Of a stretch of 64,000 bases of DNA, positions 1-11,628 are shown in pieces. The notes under the pieces were generated by a model. That model ran no database searches. It was not told the origin of the DNA and was given only the letters and a program-made list of their open reading frames with translations. The DNA comes from Budorcas taxicolor. Its lineage: Eukaryota; Chordata; Mammalia; Artiodactyla; Bovidae. The stretch is from the NCBI RefSeq assembly GCF_023091745.1, contig NC_068920.1:4836001-4900000 (forward strand), written 5' to 3'. The position numbers were made by a program, and so were the translations under genes. Numbering within the stretch: the first letter of the stretch is position 1; each line of letters starts with the position of its first letter.

Positions 1-389
1 CTGGGCTGCCGCCCACAGCCTCCGCTCAGGGGAAGCAGCCCCTGTGCCAAGACCTGCAGGAGGCGCGGGGCGTCCCTGCCTGGAAGCCAAGTGCACAGTC
101 CGCTTGGAAGCGAGCCTCCTTGGGAAGAGTCGAGGGAGCCAAGCCGCGTGCAGCTGCAATCCCTGCTTGGGCCGAGCCGAGTGTGCCTCCAGGACGGGAG
201 AGCTCCAGCTCTGCTGAGAGGCCGGATCTAGTCAAGTGCCTTGCGCGAGGCTGCTCTGCCCTGGGCGAGACTTGCCCAGGCTTGCCTCGCTGCTAGGCTT
301 GCTGCCCGGGAAGGAGCAGGCTGTGCGATGCTGGGAGAGGCCACTGGCGCCTTCCTGGCCTCAGCTCCACTCCTGCCTTGCCTTTGCAT
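1..389. repeat. Truncated beta (B) monomer at the window edge
   Basis: This is the last 389 bp of a B monomer, cut by the window start. It carries the beta tail (CAGTCCGCTTGG, GTGCAGCTGCAATCC). It also has the GACGGGAGAGC and CTGCTGAGAGG variant seen at the ends of the B monomers at 5306, 9520, 10925, 13735, 17948, 20759 and 22165. The head, which would separate B1 from B2, lies outside the window. The array therefore continues upstream. Confidence 0.93.
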
Positions 390-463
390 CTAGGCCCCGG
401 GCGTCCTTGGGGAAGGCTTAGGAGCCGGTGGCTTGCACACTGCCAAGCCCTCCAGCAGTGAGG

Positions 464-498
464 CCTCTCGTAGAGGGGAGGGGAGGGCAAGTGCAGGG
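464..498 (+). other. Alpha-specific hairpin plus four G-runs (representative A1 copy)
   Basis: CCTCT-CGT-AGAGG (464-476) is a 5-bp hairpin with a 3-base loop. It overlaps a G-run series at 475-478, 480-483, 485-487 and 496-498 (loops 1, 1 and 8). E monomers keep both features in the form CCTCTCTTAGAGG or CCTCTCTTTAGAGG. A2 changes the fourth run to GGT. Beta monomers lack the hairpin. A G-quadruplex is possible but the long third loop makes it weak. Confidence 0.5.
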
Positions 499-2165
499 CT
501 CCTCCGGCGGGTGCTTGGCCGCACAGACTCAGCGCCGCACGGAGAGCACAAGGCTCCCAGGTCCCCTGGCTGTGGTCTGCAGCCCCACTCTCCCGGAGGC
601 TGACTCCGTGGGCGGCCAGAAGGTGCCTGACAGACGTCATGTCCCTAGCGCTCTGCTCCCCAGCAGAGACGTGTGCAGGTGGTGGGGCCTGCCCCTGCGT
701 GTCTGGGCTCCCGCCGGCAGCCCCAGCTCCAGGGAAGCAGCCCCTGAGCCAAGACCTGTAGGAGGCGCGGGGCGCCCCCGCCTGGAAGCCTAGTGCACAG
801 CATGCGGGAAGCGAGCCTCCTCGGGAGAAGAGGAGGCAGCCCAGCTGCGTGCGTCTGCACTCACTCCTTGGGCGGAGCCCAGTGAGCCTCCAGTACGGCA
901 GAGCTCCAGCTCTGCTCAGAGGCCCGATCTGGCAGAGTTGCTGGCGTGAGGCTGCTCGGCCCTTGGCGAGCCTTGCCCAGACTTGCCTCGCTGCTAGGCT
1001 TCCTGCCCGGGAAGGAGCAGGCTGCGCGAGACAGGCAGAAGCTCCTGGCGCCTTCCTGGCCTCAGCTCCACTCCTGCCTTGCCTTTGCACCTAGTCCCCA
1101 GGCGTCCTTGCGGAGTGCTTAGGGGCCGCTGGGTTGCACGCTGCCAAGCCCTCCAGCCGTGAGAGCTCTGTCATAGGGAAGGGAATGGCAAGTGCAGGGC
1201 TCCTGCAGCGGTCGCTTTGCCGCCCAGACTCAGCACAGCACGGAGAGCACCAGGCTTCCCAGGGCCCCTGGCTGTGGTCTGCAGCCCCACACACCCGGAG
1301 GCTGACTCCGTGAGCGCCCAGAAGGTGCCTGACAGACGTCATTTCCCTAGTGCTCTCCCCACCGGCAGAGACGTGTGCAGGTGGTTGGGGCCTGCCCCTG
1401 CGTGTCTGGGCTGCCGCCCACAGCCTCCGCTCAGGGGAAGCAGCCCCTGTGCCAAGACCTGCAGGAGGCGCGGGGCGTCCCTGCCTGGAAGCCAAGTGCA
1501 CAGTCCGCTTGGAAGCGAGCCTCCTTGGGAAGAGTCGAGGGAGCCAAGCCGCGTGCAGCTGCAATCCCTGCTTGGGCCGAGCCGAGTGTGCCTCCAGGAC
1601 GGCAGAGCTCCAGCTCTGCTCAGAGGCCGGATCTAGTCAAGTGCCTTGCGCGAGGCTGCTCTGCCCTGGGCGAGACTTGCCCAGGCTTGCCTCGCTGCTA
1701 GGCTTGCTGCCCGGGAAGGAGCAGGCTGTGCGATGCTGGGAGAGGCCACTGGCGCCTTCCTGGCCTCAGCTCCACTCCTGCCTTGCCTTTGCATCTAGGC
1801 GCCGGGCGTCCTTGGGGAAGGCTTAGGAGCCGGGGGCTTGCACACTGCCAAGCCCTCCAGCAGTGAGGCCTCTCGTAGAGGGGAGGGGAGGGCAAGTGCA
1901 GGTCTCCTCCGGCGGGTGCTTGGCCGCCCAGACTCAGCGCCGCACGGAGAGCACAAGGCTCCCAGGTCCCCTGGCTGTGCTCTGCAGCCCCACACACCCG
2001 GAGGCTGACTCCGTGGGCGCCCAGAAGGTGACTGACAGACGTCATGTCCCTAGCGCTCTGCTCCCCAGCAGAGACGTGTGCAGGTGGTGGGGCCTGCCCC
2101 TGCGTGTCTGGGCTCCCGCCGGCAGCCCCAGCTCCAGGGAAGCAGCCCCTGAGCCAAGACCTGTA

Positions 2166-2184
2166 GGGGGCGCGGGGCGCCCCC
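2166..2184. other. A2-specific 8-bp GC hairpin (representative copy)
   Basis: GGGGGCGC (2166-2173), loop GGG, GCGCCCCC (2177-2184) pair perfectly. A1, E and F have GGAGGCGC on the left arm, giving one mismatch. Beta monomers read GCGTCCC on the right and pair poorly. The single A-to-G in A2 completes the stem. It recurs in each A2 monomer and in the A2 half of the hybrids at 6010 and 15844. Confidence 0.6.
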
Positions 2185-3199
2185 GCCTGGAAGCCTAGTG
2201 CACAGCATGCGGGAAGCGAGCCTCCTCCGGAGAAGAGGAGTCAGCCCAGCTGCGTGCGTCTGCAATCACTCCTTGGGCGGAGCCCATTGATCCTCCAGTA
2301 CGGCAGAGCTCCAGCTCTGCTCAGAGGCCCGATCTGGCAGAGTTGCTGGCGTGAGGCTGCTCTGCCTTGGGCGAGCCTTGCCCAGACTTGCCTCGCTGCT
2401 AGGCTTCCTGCCCGGGAAGGAGCAGGCTGCGCGAGACAGGCAGACGCTCCTGGCGCCTTCCTGGCCTCAGTTCCACTCCTGCCTTGCCTTTGCACCTAGT
2501 CCCCAGGCGTCCTTGCGGAGGGCTTAGGGGCCGGTGGGTTGCCCGCTGCCAAGCCCTCCAGCCGTGAGAGCTCTGTCATAGGGAAGGGAATGGCAAGTGC
2601 AGGGCTCCTGCAGCGGTCGCTTGGCCGCCCAGGCTCAGCACAGCACGGAGAGCACCAGGCTTCCCAGGGCCCCGGGCTGTGGTCTGCAGCCCCACACACC
2701 CGGAGGCTGACTCCGTGAGCGCCCAGAAGGTGCGTGACAGACGTCATTTCCCTAGTGCTCTCCCCACCAGCAGAGACGTGTGCAGGTGGTTGGGGCCTGC
2801 CCCTGCGTGTCTGGGCTGCCGCCCACAGCCTCCGCTCAGGGGAAGCAGCCCCTGTGCCAAGACCTGCAGGAGGCGCGGGGCGTCCCTGCCTGGAAGCCAA
2901 GTGCACAGTCCGCTTGGAAGCGAGCCTCCTTGGGAAGAGTCGAGGGAGCCAAGCCGCGTGCAGCTGCAATCCCTGCTTGGGCCGAGCCGAGTGTGCCTCC
3001 AGGACGGCAGAGCTCCAGCTCTGCTCAGAGGCCGGATCTAGTCAAGTGCCTTGCGCGAGGCTGCTCTGCCCTGGGCGAGACTTGCCCAGGCTTGCCTCGC
3101 TGCTAGGCTTGCTGCCCGGGAAGGAGCAGGCTGTGCGATGCTGGGAGAGGCCACTGGCGCCTTCCTGGCCTCAGCTCCACTCCTGCCTTGCCTTTGCAT

Positions 3200-6009
3200 C
3201 TAGGCCCCGGGCGTCCTTGGGGAAGGCTTAGGAGCCGGTGGCTTGCACACTGCCAAGCCCTCCAGCAGTGAGGCCTCTCGTAGAGGGGAGGGGAGGGCAA
3301 GTGCAGGGCTCCTCCGGCGGGTGCTTGGCCGCACAGACTCAGCGCCGCACGGAGAGCACAAGGCTCCCAGGTCCCCTGGCTGTGGTCTGCAGCCCCACTC
3401 TCCCGGAGGCTGACTCCGTGGGCGGCCAGAAGGTGCCTGACAGACGTCATGTCCCTAGCGCTCTGCTCCCCAGCAGAGACGTGTGCAGGTGGTGGGGCCT
3501 GCCCCTGCGTGTCTGGGCTCCCGCCGGCAGCCCCAGCTCCAGGGAAGCAGCCCCTGAGCCAAGACCTGTAGGAGGCGCGGGGCGCCCCCGCCTGGAAGCC
3601 TAGTGCACAGCATGCGGGAAGCGAGCCTCCTCGGGAGAAGAGGAGGCAGCCCAGCTGCGTGCGTCTGCACTCACTCCTTGGGCGGAGCCCAGTGAGCCTC
3701 CAGTACGGCAGAGCTCCAGCTCTGCTCAGAGGCCCGATCTGGCAGAGTTGCTGGCGTGAGGCTGCTCGGCCCTTGGCGAGCCTTGCCCAGACTTGCCTCG
3801 CTGCTAGGCTTCCTGCCCGGGAAGGAGCAGGCTGCGCGAGACAGGCAGAAGCTCCTGGCGCCTTCCTGGCCTCAGCTCCACTCCTGCCTTGCCTTTGCAC
3901 CTAGTCCCCAGGCGTCCTTGCGGAGTGCTTAGGGGCCGCTGGGTTGCACGCTGCCAAGCCCTCCAGCCGTGAGAGCTCTGTCATAGGGAAGGGAATGGCA
4001 AGTGCAGGGCTCCTGCAGCGGTCGCTTGGCCGCCCAGACTCAGCACAGCACGGAGAGCACCAGGCTTCCCAGGGCCCCTGGCTGTGGTCTGCAGCCCCAC
4101 ACACCCGGAGGCTGACTCCGTGAGCGCCCAGAAGGTGCCTGACAGACGTCATTTCCCTAGTGCTCTCCCCACCGGCAGAGACGTGTGCAGGTGGTTGGGG
4201 CCTGCCCCTGCATGTCTGGGCTGCCGCCCACAGCCTCCGCTCAGGGGAAGCAGCCCCTGTGCCAAGACCTGCAGGAGGCGCGGGGCGTCCCTGCCTGGAA
4301 GCCAAGTGCACAGTCCGCTTGGAAGCGAGCCTCCTTGGGAAGAGTCGAGGGAGCCAAGCCGCGTGCAGCTGCAATCCCTGCTTGGGCCGAGCCGAGTGTG
4401 CCTCCAGGACGGCAGAGCTCCAGCTCTGCTCAGAGGCCGGATCTAGTCAAGTGCCTTGCGCGAGGCTGCTCTGCCCTGGGCGAGACTTGCCCAGGCTTGC
4501 CTCGCTGCTAGGCTTGCTGCCCGGGAAGGAGCAGGCTGTGCGATGCTGGGAGAGGCCACTGGCGCCTTCCTGGCCTCAGCTCCACTCCTGCCTTGCCTTT
4601 GCATCTAGGCGCCGGGCGTCCTTGGGGAAGGCTTAGGAGCCGGGGGCTTGCACACTGCCAAGCCCTCCAGCAGTGAGGCCTCTCGTAGAGGGGAGGGGAG
4701 GGCAAGTGCAGGTCTCCTCCGGCGGGTGCTTGGCCGCCCAGACTCAGCGCCGCACGGAGAGCACAAGGCTCCCAGGTCCCCTGGCTGTGCTCTGCAGCCC
4801 CACACACCCGGAGGCTGACTCCGTGGGCGCCCAGAAGGTGACTGACAGACGTCATGTCCCTAGCGCTCTGCTCCCCAGCAGAGACGTGTGCAGGTGGTGG
4901 GGCCTGCCCCTGCGTGTCTGGGCTCCCGCCGGCAGCCCCAGCTCCAGGGAAGCAGCCCCTGAGCCAAGACCTGTAGGGGGCGCGGGGCGCCCCCGCCTGG
5001 AAGCCTAGTGCACAGCATGCGGGAAGCGAGCCTCCTCCGGAGAAGAGGAGTCAGCCCAGCTGCGTGCGTCTGCAATCACTCCTTGGGCGGAGCCCATTGA
5101 TCCTCCAGTACGGCAGAGCTCCAGCTCTGCTCAGAGGCCCGATCTGGCAGAGTTGCTGGCGTGAGGCTGCTCTGCCTTGGGCGAGCCTTGCCCAGACTTG
5201 CCTCGCTGCTAGGCTTCCTGCCCGGGAAGGAGCAGGCTGCGCGAGACAGGCAGACGCTCCTGGCGCCTTCCTGGCCTCAGTTCCACTCCTGCCTTGCCTT
5301 TGCACCTAGTCCCCAGGCGTCCTTGCGGAGGGCTTAGGGGCCGGTGGGTTGCCCGCTGCCAAGCCCTCCAGCCGTGAGAGCTCTGTCATAGGGAAGGGAA
5401 TGGCAAGTGCAGGGCTCCTGCAGCGGTCGCTTGGCCGCCCAGGCTCAGCACAGCACGGAGAGCACCAGGCTTCCCAGGGCCCCGGGCTGTGGTCTGCAGC
5501 CCCACACACCCGGAGGCTGACTCCGTGAGCGCCCAGAAGGTGCGTGACAGACGTCATTTCCCTAGTGCTCTCCCCACCAGCAGAGACGTGTGCAGGTGGT
5601 TGGGGCCTGCCCCTGCGTGTCTGGGCTGCCGCCCACAGCCTCCGCTCAGGGGAAGCAGCCCCTGTGCCAAGACCTGCAGGAGGCGCGGGGCGTCCCTGCC
5701 TGGAAGCCAAGTGCACAGTCCGCTTGGAAGCGAGCCTCCTTGGGAAGAGTCGAGGGAGCCAAGCCGCGTGCAGCTGCAATCCCTGCTTGGGCCGAGCCGA
5801 GTGTGCCTCCAGGACGGGAGAGCTCCAGCTCTGCTGAGAGGCCGGATCTAGTCAAGTGCCTTGCGCGAGGCTGCTCTGCCCTGGGCGAGACTTGCCCAGG
5901 CTTGCCTCGCTGCTAGGCTTGCTGCCCGGGAAGGAGCAGGCTGTGCGATGCTGGGAGAGGCCACTGGCGCCTTCCTGGCCTCAGCTCCACTCCTGCCTTG
6001 CCTTTGCAT
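3200..6009. repeat. 2,810-bp higher-order repeat, A1-B1-A2-B2
   Basis: Monomers start at 3200 (A1), 3901 (B1), 4605 (A2) and 5306 (B2). The B1 monomer carries CCTGCATGTCTG near 4210, where most copies read CCTGCGTGTCTG. The only other copy with this variant is 4,215 bp downstream, which marks a recent duplication. The B2 monomer ends with the GACGGGAGAGC and CTGCTGAG form. Confidence 0.92.
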
Positions 6010-7414
6010 CTAGGCCCCGGGCGTCCTTGGGGAAGGCTTAGGAGCCGGTGGCTTGCACACTGCCAAGCCCTCCAGCAGTGAGGCCTCTCGTAGAGGGGAG
6101 GGGAGGGCAAGTGCAGGGCTCCTCCGGCGGGTGCTTGGCCGCACAGACTCAGCGCCGCACGGAGAGCACAAGGCTCCCAGGTCCCCTGGCTGTGGTCTGC
6201 AGCCCCACTCTCCCGGAGGCTGACTCCGTGGGCGGCCAGAAGGTGCCTGACAGACGTCATGTCCCTAGCGCTCTGCTCCCCAGCAGAGACGTGTGCAGGT
6301 GGTGGGGCCTGCCCCTGCGTGTCTGGGCTCCCGCCGGCAGCCCCAGCTCCAGGGAAGCAGCCCCTGAGCCAAGACCTGTAGGGGGCGCGGGGCGCCCCCG
6401 CCTGGAAGCCTAGTGCACAGCATGCGGGAAGCGAGCCTCCTCCGGAGAAGAGGAGTCAGCCCAGCTGCGTGCGTCTGCAATCACTCCTTGGGCGGAGCCC
6501 ATTGATCCTCCAGTACGGCAGAGCTCCAGCTCTGCTCAGAGGCCCGATCTGGCAGAGTTGCTGGCGTGAGGCTGCTCTGCCTTGGGCGAGCCTTGCCCAG
6601 ACTTGCCTCGCTGCTAGGCTTCCTGCCCGGGAAGGAGCAGGCTGCGCGAGACAGGCAGACGCTCCTGGCGCCTTCCTGGCCTCAGTTCCACTCCTGCCTT
6701 GCCTTTGCACCTAGTCCCCAGGCGTCCTTGCGGAGGGCTTAGGGGCCGGTGGGTTGCCCGCTGCCAAGCCCTCCAGCCGTGAGAGCTCTGTCATAGGGAA
6801 GGGAATGGCAAGTGCAGGGCTCCTGCAGCGGTCGCTTGGCCGCCCAGGCTCAGCACAGCACGGAGAGCACCAGGCTTCCCAGGGCCCCGGGCTGTGGTCT
6901 GCAGCCCCACACACCCGGAGGCTGACTCCGTGAGCGCCCAGAAGGTGCGTGACAGACGTCATTTCCCTAGTGCTCTCCCCACCAGCAGAGACGTGTGCAG
7001 GTGGTTGGGGCCTGCCCCTGCGTGTCTGGGCTGCCGCCCACAGCCTCCGCTCAGGGGAAGCAGCCCCTGTGCCAAGACCTGCAGGAGGCGCGGGGCGTCC
7101 CTGCCTGGAAGCCAAGTGCACAGTCCGCTTGGAAGCGAGCCTCCTTGGGAAGAGTCGAGGGAGCCAAGCCGCGTGCAGCTGCAATCCCTGCTTGGGCCGA
7201 GCCGAGTGTGCCTCCAGGACGGCAGAGCTCCAGCTCTGCTCAGAGGCCGGATCTAGTCAAGTGCCTTGCGCGAGGCTGCTCTGCCCTGGGCGAGACTTGC
7301 CCAGGCTTGCCTCGCTGCTAGGCTTGCTGCCCGGGAAGGAGCAGGCTGTGCGATGCTGGGAGAGGCCACTGGCGCCTTCCTGGCCTCAGCTCCACTCCTG
7401 CCTTGCCTTTGCAT
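6010..7414. repeat. 1,405-bp dimer with a hybrid A1/A2 monomer followed by B2
   Basis: The alpha monomer at 6010 begins as A1 (TAGGCCCCGGGCG, CACTCTCCCGG, AGGTGCCTGAC to about 6250). It ends as A2 (CTGTAGGGGGCGCGG at about 6376, CTCCTCCGGAGAAG, GCCCATTGATCC). The B2 monomer follows at 6711. Inferred: the hybrid is the junction of an unequal crossover, since an expected B1 and part of two A monomers are absent here. The switch lies between about 6250 and 6380. Confidence 0.9.
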
Positions 7415-10223
7415 CTAGGCCCCGGGCGTCCTTGGGGAAGGCTTAGGAGCCGGTGGCTTGCACACTGCCAAGCCCTCCAGCAGTGAGGCCTCTCGTAGAG
7501 GGGAGGGGAGGGCAAGTGCAGGGCTCCTCCGGCGGGTGCTTGGCCGCACAGACTCAGCGCCGCACGGAGAGCACAAGGCTCCCAGGTCCCCTGGCTGTGG
7601 TCTGCAGCCCCACTCTCCCGGAGGCTGACTCCGTGGGCGGCCAGAAGGTGCCTGACAGACGTCATGTCCCTAGCGCTCTGCTCCCCAGCAGAGACGTGTG
7701 CAGGTGGTGGGGCCTGCCCCTGCGTGTCTGGGCTCCCGCCGGCAGCCCCAGCTCCAGGGAAGCAGCCCCTGAGCCAAGACCTGTAGGAGGCGCGGGGCGC
7801 CCCCGCCTGGAAGCCTAGTGCACAGCATGCGGGAAGCGAGCCTCCTCGGGAGAAGAGGAGGCAGCCCAGCTGCGTGCGTCTGCACTCACTCCTTGGGCGG
7901 AGCCCAGTGAGCCTCCAGTACGGCAGAGCTCCAGCTCTGCTCAGAGGCCCGATCTGGCAGAGTTGCTGGCGTGAGGCTGCTCGGCCCTTGGCGAGCCTTG
8001 CCCAGACTTGCCTCGCTGCTAGGCTTCCTGCCCGGGAAGGAGCAGGCTGCGCGAGACAGGCAGAAGCTCCTGGCGCCTTCCTGGCCTCAGCTCCACTCCT
8101 GCCTTGCCTTTGCACCTAGTCCCCAGGCGTCCTTGCGGAGTGCTTAGGGGCCGCTGGGTTGCACGCTGCCAAGCCCTCCAGCCGTGAGAGCTCTGTCATA
8201 GGGAAGGGAATGGCAAGTGCAGGGCTCCTGCAGCGGTCGCTTGGCCGCCCAGACTCAGCACAGCACGGAGAGCACCAGGCTTCCCAGGGCCCCTGGCTGT
8301 GGTCTGCAGCCCCACACACCCGGAGGCTGACTCCGTGAGCGCCCAGAAGGTGCCTGACAGACGTCATTTCCCTAGTGCTCTCCCCACCGGCAGAGACGTG
8401 TGCAGGTGGTTGGGGCCTGCCCCTGCATGTCTGGGCTGCCGCCCACAGCCTCCGCTCAGGGGAAGCAGCCCCTGTGCCAAGACCTGCAGGAGGCGCGGGG
8501 CGTCCCTGCCTGGAAGCCAAGTGCACAGTCCGCTTGGAAGCGAGCCTCCTTGGGAAGAGTCGAGGGAGCCAAGCCGCGTGCAGCTGCAATCCCTGCTTGG
8601 GCCGAGCCGAGTGTGCCTCCAGGACGGCAGAGCTCCAGCTCTGCTCAGAGGCCGGATCTAGTCAAGTGCCTTGCGCGAGGCTGCTCTGCCCTGGGCGAGA
8701 CTTGCCCAGGCTTGCCTCGCTGCTAGGCTTGCTGCCCGGGAAGGAGCAGGCTGTGCGATGCTGGGAGAGGCCACTGGCGCCTTCCTGGCCTCAGCTCCAC
8801 TCCTGCCTTGCCTTTGCATCTAGGCGCCGGGCGTCCTTGGGGAAGGCTTAGGAGCCGGGGGCTTGCACACTGCCAAGCCCTCCAGCAGTGAGGCCTCTCG
8901 TAGAGGGGAGGGGAGGGCAAGTGCAGGTCTCCTCCGGCGGGTGCTTGGCCGCCCAGACTCAGCGCCGCACGGAGAGCACAAGGCTCCCAGGTCCCCTGGC
9001 TGTGCTCTGCAGCCCCACACACCCGGAGGCTGACTCCGTGGGCGCCCAGAAGGTGACTGACAGACGTCATGTCCCTAGCGCTCTGCTCCCCAGCAGAGAC
9101 GTGTGCAGGTGGTGGGGCCTGCCCCTGCGTGTCTGGGCTCCCGCCGGCAGCCCCAGCTCCAGGGAAGCAGCCCCTGAGCCAAGACCTGTAGGGGGCGCGG
9201 GGCGCCCCCGCCTGGAAGCCTAGTGCACAGCATGCGGGAAGCGAGCCTCCTCCGGAGAAGAGGAGTCAGCCCAGCTGCGTGCGTCTGCAATCACTCCTTG
9301 GGCGGAGCCCATTGATCCTCCAGTACGGCAGAGCTCCAGCTCTGCTCAGAGGCCCGATCTGGCAGAGTTGCTGGCGTGAGGCTGCTCTGCCTTGGGCGAG
9401 CCTTGCCCAGACTTGCCTCGCTGCTAGGCTTCCTGCCCGGAAGGAGCAGGCTGCGCGAGACAGGCAGACGCTCCTGGCGCCTTCCTGGCCTCAGTTCCAC
9501 TCCTGCCTTGCCTTTGCACCTAGTCCCCAGGCGTCCTTGCGGAGGGCTTAGGGGCCGGTGGGTTGCCCGCTGCCAAGCCCTCCAGCCGTGAGAGCTCTGT
9601 CATAGGGAAGGGAATGGCAAGTGCAGGGCTCCTGCAGCGGTCGCTTGGCCGCCCAGGCTCAGCACAGCACGGAGAGCACCAGGCTTCCCAGGGCCCCGGG
9701 CTGTGGTCTGCAGCCCCACACACCCGGAGGCTGACTCCGTGAGCGCCCAGAAGGTGCGTGACAGACGTCATTTCCCTAGTGCTCTCCCCACCAGCAGAGA
9801 CGTGTGCAGGTGGTTGGGGCCTGCCCCTGCGTGTCTGGGCTGCCGCCCACAGCCTCCGCTCAGGGGAAGCAGCCCCTGTGCCAAGACCTGCAGGAGGCGC
9901 GGGGCGTCCCTGCCTGGAAGCCAAGTGCACAGTCCGCTTGGAAGCGAGCCTCCTTGGGAAGAGTCGAGGGAGCCAAGCCGCGTGCAGCTGCAATCCCTGC
10001 TTGGGCCGAGCCGAGTGTGCCTCCAGGACGGGAGAGCTCCAGCTCTGCTGAGAGGCCGGATCTAGTCAAGTGCCTTGCGCGAGGCTGCTCTGCCCTGGGC
10101 GAGACTTGCCCAGGCTTGCCTCGCTGCTAGGCTTGCTGCCCGGGAAGGAGCAGGCTGTGCGATGCTGGGAGAGGCCACTGGCGCCTTCCTGGCCTCAGCT
10201 CCACTCCTGCCTTGCCTTTGCAT
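7415..10223. repeat. 2,809-bp higher-order repeat, A1-B1-A2-B2
   Basis: Monomers start at 7415 (A1), 8116 (B1), 8820 (A2) and 9520 (B2). The B1 monomer shares the CCTGCATGTCTG variant (about 8425) with the unit 4,215 bp upstream. One G is missing at about 9440 (CTGCCCGGAAGG instead of CTGCCCGGGAAGG), so the A2 monomer is 700 bp. That single-copy indel may be a sequencing error. Confidence 0.92.
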
Positions 10224-11628
10224 CTAGGCCCCGGGCGTCCTTGGGGAAGGCTTAGGAGCCGGTGGCTTGCACACTGCCAAGCCCTCCAGCAGTGAGGCCT
10301 CTCGTAGAGGGGAGGGGAGGGCAAGTGCAGGGCTCCTCCGGCGGGTGCTTGGCCGCACAGACTCAGCGCCGCACGGAGAGCACAAGGCTCCCAGGTCCCC
10401 TGGCTGTGGTCTGCAGCCCCACTCTCCCGGAGGCTGACTCCGTGGGCGGCCAGAAGGTGCCTGACAGACGTCATGTCCCTAGCGCTCTGCTCCCCAGCAG
10501 AGACGTGTGCAGGTGGTGGGGCCTGCCCCTGCGTGTCTGGGCTCCCGCCGGCAGCCCCAGCTCCAGGGAAGCAGCCCCTGAGCCAAGACCTGTAGGAGGC
10601 GCGGGGCGCCCCCGCCTGGAAGCCTAGTGCACAGCATGCGGGAAGCGAGCCTCCTCGGGAGAAGAGGAGGCAGCCCAGCTGCGTGCGTCTGCACTCACTC
10701 CTTGGGCGGAGCCCAGTGAGCCTCCAGTACGGCAGAGCTCCAGCTCTGCTCAGAGGCCCGATCTGGCAGAGTTGCTGGCGTGAGGCTGCTCGGCCCTTGG
10801 CGAGCCTTGCCCAGACTTGCCTCGCTGCTAGGCTTCCTGCCCGGGAAGGAGCAGGCTGCGCGAGACAGGCAGAAGCTCCTGGCGCCTTCCTGGCCTCAGC
10901 TCCACTCCTGCCTTGCCTTTGCACCTAGTCCCCAGGCGTCCTTGCGGAGTGCTTAGGGGCCGCTGGGTTGCACGCTGCCAAGCCCTCCAGCCGTGAGAGC
11001 TCTGTCATAGGGAAGGGAATGGCAAGTGCAGGGCTCCTGCAGCGGTCGCTTGGCCGCCCAGACTCAGCACAGCACGGAGAGCACCAGGCTTCCCAGGGCC
11101 CCTGGCTGTGGTCTGCAGCCCCACACACCCGGAGGCTGACTCCGTGAGCGCCCAGAAGGTGCCTGACAGACGTCATTTCCCTAGTGCTCTCCCCACCGGC
11201 AGAGACGTGTGCAGGTGGTTGGGGCCTGCCCCTGCGTGTCTGGGCTGCCGCCCACAGCCTCCGCTCAGGGGAAGCAGCCCCTGTGCCAAGACCTGCAGGA
11301 GGCGCGGGGCGTCCCTGCCTGGAAGCCAAGTGCACAGTCCGCTTGGAAGCGAGCCTCCTTGGGAAGAGTCGAGGGAGCCAAGCCGCGTGCAGCTGCAATC
11401 CCTGCTTGGGCCGAGCCGAGTGTGCCTCCAGGACGGGAGAGCTCCAGCTCTGCTGAGAGGCCGGATCTAGTCAAGTGCCTTGCGCGAGGCTGCTCTGCCC
11501 TGGGCGAGACTTGCCCAGGCTTGCCTCGCTGCTAGGCTTGCTGCCCGGGAAGGAGCAGGCTGTGCGATGCTGGGAGAGGCCACTGGCGCCTTCCTGGCCT
11601 CAGCTCCACTCCTGCCTTGCCTTTGCAT
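10224..11628. repeat. 1,405-bp dimer, A1 followed by a hybrid B1/B2 monomer
   Basis: Monomers start at 10224 (A1) and 10925 (B1 head). The B monomer begins as B1 (GGAGTGCTTAGG, AGGTGCCTGAC, ACCGGCAGAG). It ends with the GACGGGAGAGC and CTGCTGAGAGG form (about 11433-11460) otherwise typical of late B2 copies. An A1 monomer follows rather than A2. Inferred: a 1,405-bp deletion of the A2-B2 half, with its junction inside this B monomer. Confidence 0.88.

Larger units (their letters stand above)
390..3199. repeat. 2,810-bp higher-order repeat, A1-B1-A2-B2
   Basis: Monomers start at 390 (A1), 1091 (B1), 1795 (A2) and 2496 (B2). This is the canonical four-monomer unit of the left array. The B1 monomer has a private CGCTTTGCCGC at about 1213 where all other copies read CGCTTGGCCGC. 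The B2 monomer ends with GACGGCAGAGC and CTGCTCAG rather than the GACGGGAGAGC variant. The next unit, exactly 2,810 bp later, repeats the order. Confidence 0.92.

Noticed and set aside
293..1090. 265-codon minus-strand open frame repeated at 293, 3103, 7318, 10127, 11532 and 14342.
   Set aside because: It follows the A1-B1 repeat rather than any gene structure. The product is low-complexity Ala/Arg/Pro/Gly/Ser, and other frames are open at the same place. The 1,405-bp period is 1 modulo 3, so the frame is not kept along the array. Sister copies break it freely.
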